From: DASRAU01 sp035638075
Lineage (GTDB): Bacteria > Acidobacteriota > Polarisedimenticolia > Gp22-AA2
Assembly: GCA_035638075.1 (NCBI GenBank)
Contig: DASRAU010000002.1
Location: 1 to 63,938 of the forward strand
Length of the DNA: 63,938 nt
Direction: 5' to 3'
The first letter of the stretch is position 1. The number at the start of each line of letters is the position of its first letter. Of the stretch, positions 26,487-32,867 are shown piece by piece. Position numbers and translations under genes: made by a program. The notes under the pieces are model-generated. The model was not told where the DNA came from. It made no database searches and worked only from the letters and a program-made list of their open reading frames with translations.

Positions 26487-26882
26487 TCAGGACGGTGGAA
26501 CGGGGTCCTCCTCCGGAGCCACCCAGGCCGCGATGCGCTCGCGGCTCCAGAGGTGGTCATCGTTCAGGTGCAGGATCATGGCGGCCAGCGAGATCCGCTT
26601 GCGGCACCCCTCGGGACAGGTGCGCAGCGTGTTCTCGAGGCAGTCGAACAGGCGCCACAGGTCGCGCGGCCGCGCGCCCTCGGCCTCGGCGGGGAGCCGG
26701 TGCATTCCCTCGTAGGCCGCCCCCAGGGCGCATGACGCATGCAGCCCTTCGTAGTAGTGGCCGATCGCCTGCTCCGGGCGATGCGCTGCGCCGTCGAGGA
26801 TCGCCGCCGCCAGCTCCGCCTCGTCATGCCTCAACTCGTCGCGTGTCGGATAGCGCGGCGTCCCGTCGCTTCCAATAATCAT
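26487..26882 (-). CDS. small conserved-looking protein, unknown function
   Basis: 131 residues. The ATG at 26882 is preferred over the GTG at 26897 because GGAGG lies eight bases before it. No signal peptide or membrane segment. The sequence is mostly helical: RHDEAELAAAILDGAAHRPEQAIGHYY, then GLHASCALGAAYEGMHRLP, then ENTLRTCPEGCRKRISLAAMILHLNDDHLWSRERIAAWV. A C-x3-C and nearby His residues (HLNDDH) could bind a metal. Family not recognised. It is convergent with the permease gene, 20 bp away. Confidence 0.5.
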   Translation of the reverse strand: MIIGSDGTPRYPTRDELRHDEAELAAAILDGAAHRPEQAIGHYYEGLHASCALGAAYEGMHRLPAEAEGARPRDLWRLFDCLENTLRTCPEGCRKRISLAAMILHLNDDHLWSRERIAAWVAPEEDPVPPS

Positions 26883-27170
26883 CAGAATGTCCTCCACGAC
26901 CGACTGCAGTGACTCAACGCAGGCGCGCCCCCGGAAGATTACAGCCCCGTTGAAAGAGGAGGGATCAGCCCGACGAAGCGCCGAGATGAGATCCGCGCGG
27001 CGCCGGTGAAGGTCCTACCTGAACAGGCCGTCGGGTAAATCCCGGTCGCCTCTTCCGTTCCTGCCTCGTGGCATCTCGATTGCTGCTTCATTGCTGAGGT
27101 CAATTGCTGACGGGCCCTTGCAGTCCGATGTGGGACTGATCAGGGCTCCATTGCGAAAGGAGTCTTTACC

Positions 27171-27656
27171 ATGAAACTCGCCTCGGTTGTAGTGACAGGT
27201 GGTTTACTGTGCCTCTCCATGTCCGTGCAAGGCTGGGCCGACGACAAGTGTCCCCCGTCCGTGAAGGCGGCCGTCGAGACGACTTTCCCCGGCTCGGAGG
27301 TGAAGAAGTGCGAGATCGAGACCGAGAAGGGCAAGCAGGTCTATGAAGTCAAGCTCAAGACCAAGGACGGGCACGTCTCCAAGATGAACATCGACCCGGC
27401 GGGACTGGTGCTCATGACCAGCCAGTTCGTCTCAACGGACACCGTGCCGGTTGTCGTCATGAAGAACTTCCAGGGCAAGTACGCCGGCTACAAGATCGTG
27501 CGGACAGAAAAGGTCACCTTCCCGGATGGGAAGACAACCTATCGGGTCATCTACGCCAAGGACAACGACGCGAGCAAGAAGGCCGTCGTCTACACGCCGG
27601 AAGGAACCGTCGTCGAGGAGATCCAAACCTACAGCGACGACGCAGACACGGACTAG
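27171..27656 (+). CDS. PepSY-like exported protein
   Basis: 161 residues with AAAGGAG before the ATG and a signal peptide to about residue 23 (GWADD). The rest matches small PepSY-like/BLIP-like domains: CPPSVKAAVETTFPGSEVKKCEIETEKGKQVYEVKLKTKDGHVSKMNIDPAGLVLM and a second, related half (VVVMKNFQGKYAGYKIVRTEKVTFPDGKTTYRVIY). Two tandem units form the domain. These proteins are typically periplasmic and of unknown role, proposed to inhibit or chaperone peptidases. It ends just before the ssrA integration site and is followed by a terminator-like hairpin. Confidence 0.75.
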   Translation: MKLASVVVTGGLLCLSMSVQGWADDKCPPSVKAAVETTFPGSEVKKCEIETEKGKQVYEVKLKTKDGHVSKMNIDPAGLVLMTSQFVSTDTVPVVVMKNFQGKYAGYKIVRTEKVTFPDGKTTYRVIYAKDNDASKKAVVYTPEGTVVEEIQTYSDDADTD

Positions 27657-27669
27657 GAGGCGCCGGGGG

Positions 27670-27702
27670 GACGCGGGAGACGCTGGGACAGTTCCCCGCG
27701 TC
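27670..27702 (+). terminator. terminator-like hairpin after the PepSY-like gene
   Basis: GACGCGGG (27670-27677) pairs with CCCGCGTC (27695-27702) and is followed by TTT, 13 bases after the stop codon. Stem of eight GC-rich pairs with a 17-nt loop; the T-tract is short. Confidence 0.45.
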
Positions 27703-27752
27703 TTTCCGCGTCCGGATTTCGCGCTTGGCTTTCAGTCGATTGAAAGGAAAGG

Positions 27753-27781
27753 TGGTGGAGGCGGCGGGCGTCGAACCCGCG
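27753..27781 (-). repeat. left att repeat: displaced copy of the tmRNA 3' end
   Basis: On the minus strand this reads CGCGGGTTCGACGCCCGCCG plus CCTCCACCA, a complete tmRNA T-arm and 3' acceptor strand with CCA. No tRNA- or tmRNA-like 5' half precedes it, so it is not a gene. It differs from the copy at 32420-32448 at one base, in the T-loop. Confidence 0.75.
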
Positions 27782-27835
27782 CCTCCCGAAAACACTAACC
27801 GGCTGATGGCCCGCGACTTTTCGTCGTAACTGTAT

Positions 27836-27868
27836 GACAACTCGTTGCCTTGTGGTCAACTTGTTGTC
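27836..27868. repeat. imperfect inverted repeat beside the left att site
   Basis: GACAACTCGTTGCC and, inverted, GACAACAAGTTGACC flank a few bases. It lies 55 bp inside the island's left end. It could be a recombinase or excisionase site, or an operator. Its function is inferred from position only. Confidence 0.3.
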
Positions 27869-27876
27869 CTCTGGAG

Positions 27877-27916
27877 TGCACTGGAGTCCTCTGGAGTCCT
27901 CCCCAGTCTTGGAGAC
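27877..27916 (+). repeat. copy A of a 40-bp direct repeat
   Basis: Contains TGCACTGGAGTCC followed by TGGAGTCCTCC and CTTGGAGAC. A close copy is at 28820-28858, and together they flank the gene 28134-28763. Within the element the 8-mer CTGGAGTC repeats with a 10-bp period. Confidence 0.55.
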
Positions 27917-28133
27917 TGGAGACGGCAACCATGAGCCTTCCCCAGTGGCCCGGGACACGCGACGGGTGATCGGCTCGCAGAAGGGCTGCGAAGGGAACCC
28001 CACTGACCTCAGCCGCGCAGGGCTGGGCAGACCCGAACAGACCCGCCCACGAGTGCCCGGTCTGCCGGTCTCAACTTTCATTCCTCCCGCTTGGACAGTA
28101 CTCTCTCCGCGTGAATCGGGGAGGGCTCGCCAG

Positions 28134-28763
28134 ATGAGTGACCATCGATCAGACCTTGTCGTACGGATCGAGAGATTGGAGAAAGCGGCTCGTCGGACCA
28201 CGACCGTGGGTGCCTGCGCCCTAATTCTGAGCGGGTCCCTCTTCCTGTTGGGTCAGGCCGCGCCGCAGAGCGGTGTCATCGAGGGGCGGGATTTCATCCT
28301 CCGTGACGGCGATGGGAAGCTTCGGGCCCGGCTCTCCATGGATGAGCAGTTAGGCGGGCCTACGCTGAGGTTCTACGACGAACACATCCCTCTGCGTCTG
28401 CGCTCATTGCGTCCCATGCAGGGCCAGTCGCTTGACAAGGACCGCTTGGCGATCCCAACCGCGACGTTCGGACTCGTAGGGAACACGCCTTTCCTTGCGC
28501 TGGGGGATTCGGAGGGACGACAGAGCGTCAACCTCTCAATACAGGACACTGGCCCTCAACTCGTCCTGAACGATGAGAACGGGAAAGGAGGCCTGGAGTT
28601 GATCTTCATCAAGGGACGCGGGCCGGCCTTGACGATCATGGACGCCGACCAGAACATCCGCGCGCGGATCGAGATCGACAAGACCGAGCCCTATCTCAAG
28701 GTGATGGGCTTCAGGGGACGAGTGCTATTCGCGGCAGAGGACGGAGAGCCCAGCCGCAAATGA
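28134..28763 (+). CDS. membrane-anchored beta-repeat protein of the island
   Basis: 209 residues from the ATG at 28134; the open frame extends upstream but that part looks non-coding. A positively charged N-terminus precedes one membrane helix (about 25-48, ACALILSGSLFLLGQAA). The rest is a run of short beta-units of the kind FILRDGDGKLRARLSM, LALGDSEGRQSVNLSI, LVLNDENGKGGLELIF and LTIMDADQNIRARIEI, with D-x-[DEN]-G-[KR] turns spaced about 25-30 residues. This suggests a beta-solenoid or propeller-like surface domain. No catalytic residues. Both flanks carry the 40-bp direct repeat, so the gene may have been inserted as a unit. Role in the island unknown. Confidence 0.55.
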   Translation: MSDHRSDLVVRIERLEKAARRTTTVGACALILSGSLFLLGQAAPQSGVIEGRDFILRDGDGKLRARLSMDEQLGGPTLRFYDEHIPLRLRSLRPMQGQSLDKDRLAIPTATFGLVGNTPFLALGDSEGRQSVNLSIQDTGPQLVLNDENGKGGLELIFIKGRGPALTIMDADQNIRARIEIDKTEPYLKVMGFRGRVLFAAEDGEPSRK

Positions 28764-28819
28764 GTACCGCCGGTTGGAGCTGGCCGCGTGGGTGTCAATC
28801 TAAACGCTATCCTCTAGTT

Positions 28820-28858
28820 TGCACTGGAGTCCGTTGGAGTCCTCCCACGCTTGGAGAC
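28820..28858 (+). repeat. copy B of a 40-bp direct repeat
   Basis: Matches copy A (27877-27916) at about 34 of 40 aligned positions (TGCACTGGAGTCC, TTGGAGTCCTCC, CTTGGAGAC). It lies between the repeat-protein gene and the PLD-like gene. Confidence 0.55.
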
Positions 28859-28900
28859 GTTGCGGAGACGCCCACCCGAGGATGACCCCGTCCAGAGGGT

Positions 28901-29419
28901 ATGAAAACTCCCTCAGACGCGAAATCAGCACCGCGCCAGAATCCGCTGAAGGGGTCGAGGACGAATAGTGTCACGACGAATGCAACGGTGCGTGTTGTGC
29001 TAGATCGCGAGCACGAGGTGTTGTTTCGCGAGTGGATGAGGACAGCGCAGGTGCGGCTGCTTGTGGCGTCCCATAGACTCGGTCCGGCCGCCGGGAATAG
29101 GTTGGCGAACGCGGAAATCGAACGGTCGAGTGGCTTCGCCTTCGAGGTACTTTACGGGAAAGCGGACCACGATGAGGATGGACTTGCGACGGTCTCCGCG
29201 CTCATCCGTCGAACTGGGGGCGATCTCAAGCACGTGCCAGAGCTTCACGCTAAAGTCGTAATCAGTGACACGTCGGCCTGCGTGTCAAGCTACAACTTGC
29301 TGTCCACTGACCCCCTCGGAACGGCGAAGAACTCGCGGGAGCTCGGCATCGTCGTCGATGGCGCAGAGCCGGTCGAATGGCTCTGGGGTCGGTTTCGGGA
29401 GAATCAGCCGGCTTCCTGA
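28901..29419 (+). CDS. half-size PLD-superfamily (HKD) protein
   Basis: 172 residues; a GAGGGT abuts the ATG. The C-terminal half contains one HxK motif, ELHAKVVISDTSACVSSYNLLSTD, followed by ELGIVVDG, the order seen in phospholipase D-type nucleases and phosphodiesterases. PLD enzymes need two HKD motifs, so this protein would have to dimerise, as the nuclease Nuc and the restriction enzyme BfiI do. The first 45 residues are polar and disordered. Gene is convergent with the ATPase-nuclease 70 bp away. It could be a truncated full-length PLD or an effector nuclease; a complete second motif is absent. Confidence 0.6.
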   Translation: MKTPSDAKSAPRQNPLKGSRTNSVTTNATVRVVLDREHEVLFREWMRTAQVRLLVASHRLGPAAGNRLANAEIERSSGFAFEVLYGKADHDEDGLATVSALIRRTGGDLKHVPELHAKVVISDTSACVSSYNLLSTDPLGTAKNSRELGIVVDGAEPVEWLWGRFRENQPAS

Positions 29420-29488
29420 AGGCCGACTACAACGCTGTTCACGCCCAGGCTGAGCGTTGCCATTTCGCAAGAACAATGCCTGAAGAAT

Positions 29489-31525
29489 TTACTTCTGCCC
29501 CGTCTCATGGCTGGGTTCCGTTGTGGGTGCCAGTTGGCCAGCCGCGGCGGCGGTAGGTTCCTCTTCTACAACGACGCCACGCAGAAAGTTGTCGTACCTC
29601 TGCTTGAGGAACTCCAGCGACTTGCCCTTGTCAGCTTTGTATTCGAGACGCTCTTTGAAGAACTGCATCCGCGCCCGATTGTCCTCAAGCACCTGGGCCC
29701 AAGACTTGATCCATATCGTCGAATTGGGCTCCTCGTGGATTCGCCCCGTGTTCCCGCCACCCACCGACTTCATGCGATGGACCGCGTAGTCGCCGAAGTC
29801 GTCGCTAACAACCCAGAACGCCCAGGTTGTCTTGAGGCTCCTGAACCTCTCGTCAGCCACGACCGCCATCGCGTACTTCTCAATCTGAAGAACTTCCGCC
29901 TCGGCCACCTTCACCTTCGGAGCCTTCAGTTCCACGACGAGGTGAGCAAGATCGTCGCTCTTGTATCGGCGGATAGCGCGCGACAGTACGAGATCTACGA
30001 TTCCACGCTCGCCAGCTACCGTTCTGACAGGTTCATCCACGACGGCGTCATCGCCTAGCAGCTTCCTATGCTTGCGAAGCACCTCAGTGAGGGACTGATC
30101 ATCCACCGACAGGCTGTACTCCTCTCCAAACAGCCAGCAGTTCTCCGCGATGATTCGATGTAGCTGGGAGCGCTCCTTCAGTCGTTGCTTCTTGTCCGCA
30201 TCGAAGAGGATGGCGTCGAGACCATCGAGGAACTTCAAGCGATCGGCCACGACCTTGGCTGAGCTGATAATTGCCGAGAGCGACACGTCGCGCAGGAGAC
30301 CAGCTAGGTCCTCCTGCTGTCGTACGGGGAGTTTGAGGACTTCCTGGAGGATGATCTGGAGGTCCTCCGGGCTCCTCTCGATGGCCTGGCGAAGAAGGCG
30401 CAGGTGCAGCGCCTTGCTGGGCTTTCTCGACTCCGTAAAATCGGGCAAATGCTCGGCGACCTTCACCGCGACGATATCGAACACTTGCCGTTCGACCTGC
30501 TCAACTTGGGTGATCGCCTCACCCTCGTACGGGTAGACCTCCTCTGCCTTCCATGCCTCGACCAAGTCGCGTGCTTCGCTGGCTGCTCGACCACGAAAAT
30601 AGTCCTTGATGGTTGACTGCGCCTCGTCGATCGCCGCCACGACTTCCTTGCGCATCTGTGCCAGCTCGAGAATACTGTCGTTCTGCAGCTTCGAGAAGTA
30701 CTCGGATCTGAGATAGGCCGAGAACTGGAAGGAGCCTATGTGGAAGCGGCGCTCTTCAACTTCTTTCAGCGGAAATCCCTTTTCATTGCACAGGTAGAGT
30801 GAGCGCTCTGTAGCCGACCTCCACTCGATGATTTCGAGGCTGGCATCGTAGGCTTTCCCGTCCGATTCAATGGGTTGCAGTACTTCCTGCTTTCGTGAAG
30901 CTATTGATGGTGCAGGATCAACCCGGACTCCACCGATGCTGACTGTAACAGCGGGATAGCTAGTGAGATAGATGGCAAAGATCTCCACAAACTCCTGACG
31001 CCCTGCATCGGTTGTTAGCGATCGATAGTTCTGGTGAAGCTCGGAGATGGTGAGGGTCACTCCCCGTAGACGCCCAGCAGGAGCAAGGACCTCATCGGAG
31101 ATGAGGATCTCCCTGAGGTTGCTCTGCATCATGGTCACGGTGAAACGGTAGAGCCCTGGCCCCTTGTTGTAAGCGACATCCCACACGGCGACGGATCCAA
31201 GGGCGAACGCCTTGAATCTCCCGCGGCCGTCGCGACCATGGAGGAACCGTCCTTCCGCAGTGCTGGCTCGACTGCGCTTCCAGGACCCGCCAAGGCTCTT
31301 GAAGAGTTCGGGGGCGTCGTCGTACTTGATGCCAGTTCCGTTGTCGGTGACGATGATCTTCGACAGTGCCCCCATCTGGTTTTCCTGCAGACCCACCGAC
31401 ACGATGGTGGCATCGGCGTCAACGCTGTTCCAGATGAATTCGGCGAGGGCATGAACGGGCTGCGCCCCGGTGATCTTCTGGAGGAAGTCGGGCTGGACCT
31501 CGATCGGATACTTGTGATCGGCCAT
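29489..31525 (-). CDS. GHKL ATPase fused to PD-(D/E)XK-like nuclease
   Basis: 678 residues. The N-terminal domain is of the Hsp90/MutL/histidine-kinase type: N-box ALAEFIWNSVDADA with E29, N33 and D36, G1 box DNGTGI at 61-66 and G2 region GRDGRGRFKAFALG at 97-110. Residues about 120-480 are a beta-strand then helical linker. The C-terminal domain has GIVDLVLS with D511 and VVELKAP with E532 and K534, the D...ExK pattern of a PD-(D/E)XK nuclease, similar to the DUF4263 domain of Shedu defence proteins. No HNH motif, no membrane segment. Neighbours are Vsr and a methyltransferase remnant. A defence role is inferred from domains and context. Confidence 0.75.
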   Translation of the reverse strand: MADHKYPIEVQPDFLQKITGAQPVHALAEFIWNSVDADATIVSVGLQENQMGALSKIIVTDNGTGIKYDDAPELFKSLGGSWKRSRASTAEGRFLHGRDGRGRFKAFALGSVAVWDVAYNKGPGLYRFTVTMMQSNLREILISDEVLAPAGRLRGVTLTISELHQNYRSLTTDAGRQEFVEIFAIYLTSYPAVTVSIGGVRVDPAPSIASRKQEVLQPIESDGKAYDASLEIIEWRSATERSLYLCNEKGFPLKEVEERRFHIGSFQFSAYLRSEYFSKLQNDSILELAQMRKEVVAAIDEAQSTIKDYFRGRAASEARDLVEAWKAEEVYPYEGEAITQVEQVERQVFDIVAVKVAEHLPDFTESRKPSKALHLRLLRQAIERSPEDLQIILQEVLKLPVRQQEDLAGLLRDVSLSAIISSAKVVADRLKFLDGLDAILFDADKKQRLKERSQLHRIIAENCWLFGEEYSLSVDDQSLTEVLRKHRKLLGDDAVVDEPVRTVAGERGIVDLVLSRAIRRYKSDDLAHLVVELKAPKVKVAEAEVLQIEKYAMAVVADERFRSLKTTWAFWVVSDDFGDYAVHRMKSVGGGNTGRIHEEPNSTIWIKSWAQVLEDNRARMQFFKERLEYKADKGKSLEFLKQRYDNFLRGVVVEEEPTAAAAGQLAPTTEPSHETGQK

Positions 31526-31526
31526 G

Positions 31527-31619
31527 TCAGTCTCGGCTGTTCGAAGCCTTAGTCCTCAACTCGTGTTTGACATGGCGCCGCAGCACGTCCAAGTTGTCGC
31601 CGTAGTGATAGAACTTCAA
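31527..31619 (-). pseudogene. 5' remnant of a DNA methyltransferase gene
   Basis: A TTG codon at 31619 is preceded by GGAGGGG and opens a 30-codon frame reading LKFYHYGDNLDVLRRHVKHE, then unrelated LRTKASNSRD and stop. The first 20 residues match the canonical start of site-specific (beta-type) DNA methyltransferases, where YGDNLDVLR precedes the catalytic DPPF motif. The rest of the gene, including DPPF, is absent. The stop lies one base before the ATG of the ATPase-nuclease. A deletion that joined the start of a methyltransferase to the ATPase gene explains this. Short length leaves some chance of coincidence. Confidence 0.5.
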
Positions 31620-31643
31620 CTGTCGGCCCCTCCGGTGCCGATT

Positions 31644-31739
31644 CTAGCCGAGAAGTCCGACAGTCTTTCCGAGTGTCGAGATGTGATCGGAGAGCCCGGC
31701 TTCCATCCCCGGAGTAGCCCGGAGCGTAAACTTGACCAC
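31644..31739 (-). pseudogene. possible tail of an IS1-like transposase
   Basis: The frame reads VKFTLRATPGMEAGLSDHISTLGKTVGLLG then stop. The pattern TP-x-M-x-A-G-L-[ST]-D-H is the C-terminus common in IS1-family transposases. Nothing upstream continues it, because Vsr ends at the same point. It is 31 residues, so the match is suggestive only. Confidence 0.35.
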
Positions 31740-32170
31740 TACCGACCTTTCTCCTGTTGTCTAATCAGACCCTCGACCCTCCCCACGACAGCGGCCAAAT
31801 CCTGTGATACCTCATGCTCCCACAGCCGCATCGCAGTCCAACCAAGCTGCGCAAGATCCTGGTCTACCTTTCGGTCCCGGCGCAGATTCCGCTCGATCTT
31901 CCGTCTCCAGAACTCGGCATTCCGCACCGGGCTTGAGTAGTGCTCAGGGCATGCGTGCCAGAAGCAGCCGTCAACGAAGAGTGCAATCTTGTGACTCCTG
32001 AATGCTACGTCGGGGGTCCCCGGCAGATCCGGCCGGAGGCGGTATCGTAGCCCGGTCCTCCAAAGGGCCTTCGGCCTGGAAAGGTCCGGCTTCGACGTTC
32101 TCTTCGTGGCGTCACGTCTCAGGGCCCTGATATGTAGAGATATGTTGCGCTTGCGTTGCTCCCCCGTCAT
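31739..32170 (-). CDS. vsr: very short patch repair endonuclease-like protein
   Basis: 143 residues from the ATG at 32170, which gives the MTGEQRKRN start typical of the family. Motifs LRYRLRPDLPGTPDVAF (catalytic Asp), IALFVDGCFWHACPEH (zinc/catalytic His-Cys set), NAEFWRRKIERNLRRD and GWTAMRLWEHEV are all present. Vsr nicks at T:G mismatches that arise from deamination of methylcytosine, and it normally accompanies a cytosine-5 methyltransferase. None is intact in this window. Residues 20-35 (ALRRDATKRTSKPDLSR) are more divergent than usual. It sits at the tmRNA-proximal end of the island, upstream of the ATPase on the same strand. Confidence 0.85.
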   Translation of the reverse strand: MTGEQRKRNISLHIRALRRDATKRTSKPDLSRPKALWRTGLRYRLRPDLPGTPDVAFRSHKIALFVDGCFWHACPEHYSSPVRNAEFWRRKIERNLRRDRKVDQDLAQLGWTAMRLWEHEVSQDLAAVVGRVEGLIRQQEKGR

Positions 32171-32343
32171 CAGACAGAGCACCGAGACGCGCTGCGGGGA
32201 CGGTCGGTAGGCAGCATGGATGGGGCATTGCGGATATCAGCAAAAAGCACGGTACTCAGGAGCTCGACGGCGCGCGACTCAGCGGCACATGCACTTGAGT
32301 CCGGCGCCGATCGAGAGCGTCGTCAGCCTTCTGGAACAGCCGT

Positions 32344-32380
32344 CGCCCGTCTCCGGCCGGGGAGATGTTGGAGACGGGCG
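32344..32380 (-). terminator. hairpin downstream of tmRNA
   Basis: CGCCCGTCTCC (32344-32354) pairs perfectly with GGAGACGGGCG (32370-32380). It lies 40 bp past the tmRNA 3' end on the minus strand. It has no T-tract, so it may be a processing or termination structure, or part of the island's end. Confidence 0.35.
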
Positions 32381-32419
32381 ATGGCGGGATCAGGCAGTAA
32401 CGTCAGCAGAAAGGATAAA

Positions 32420-32448
32420 TGGTGGAGGCGGCGGGAGTCGAACCCGCG
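32420..32448 (-). repeat. right att repeat within the tmRNA 3' end
   Basis: The last 29 nt of ssrA, duplicated with one mismatch at 27753-27781. This copy is part of the complete tmRNA. Confidence 0.75.
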
Positions 32449-32764
32449 TCCGAGAGAGATCAGCGAGGGGCATCTCCGTGCGCAGCCCCGTTGCCCGATG
32501 TCGCCGGCCGTCCCGCAACGGGGCAAAGGGACGGCCCGCCAGCCCCTTGAGTTTCGCCCGAAGGTCCGGGGCGGACCGTCAGACTATCCCGCTGTTCGAC
32601 GTCCAGCCGGTTCCCCGCGGGAGAAGGATCCGGTGGACGGGCTGCTTAAGCAGCCAGCGCGAACGTGTTGTTGGCGCTTACTAATTTCCACCTGTTTAAC
32701 GAGGCGGCGGGACCTCGGCACGCTTCCCCAGCCTCAACACCCCCGTCGAGACCGTTTGGCCCCC
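32420..32764 (-). ncRNA. ssrA: tmRNA
   Basis: 345 nt, including CCA. The 5' part GGGGGCCAAACGGTCTCGACGGGGG is the conserved tmRNA start and the 3' part carries GCGGGTTCGACTCCCGC (T-arm), then the acceptor strand and CCA; the acceptor strands pair at most positions. The tag ORF lies at 32646-32675 and encodes ANNTFALAA then TAA; if the resume codon is one earlier it begins with an extra Ser. A GCTGCTTAAGCAGC stem follows as usual. tmRNA rescues stalled ribosomes with SmpB and marks products for ClpXP. Its 3' end forms the right att copy of the island. Confidence 0.92.
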
Positions 32765-32809
32765 ACCCTGGGTGAGGAAGGACTCGCTTCAGTGTGGCTG
32801 GACGAGAGG

Positions 32810-32839
32810 ATCTTAGCGTCCGCCAAAGGTTCGCGTCAA
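32810..32839 (-). promoter_or_regulatory. candidate sigma-70 promoter of ssrA
   Basis: On the minus strand TTGACG (32839-32834) and TAAGAT (32815-32810) are 18 bp apart, about 46 bp before the mature tmRNA 5' end, leaving a leader to be trimmed by RNase P. Confidence 0.55.
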
Positions 32840-32867
32840 CGTCGAGCCCGGTCGTCGAGGCGGACCC

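Larger units (their letters stand above)
27753..32448. mobile_element. genomic island integrated at the ssrA (tmRNA) 3' end
   Basis: The outer ends are two 29-bp direct repeats, 27753-27781 and 32420-32448, identical at 28 of 29 positions. The right copy is the 3' end of an intact tmRNA gene; the left copy is a displaced duplicate of that end, the usual footprint of a tyrosine-recombinase element that integrates into ssrA. The enclosed 4.67 kb looks AT-richer than its surroundings. Cargo: a repeat protein, a PLD-like protein, a GHKL ATPase-nuclease, a DNA methyltransferase remnant, a possible transposase tail and Vsr. No integrase gene is visible, so it was lost or supplied in trans. Confidence 0.7.

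Noticed and set aside
27753..27781. A tRNA gene at the left repeat
   Set aside because: Only a T-arm and acceptor end are present, with no D- or anticodon-arm in the right position; it is a displaced tmRNA 3' end.
28134..28763. Integrase gene of the island
   Set aside because: The encoded protein has a membrane helix and D-x-x-G repeats and none of the R-H-R-Y tyrosine recombinase motifs.
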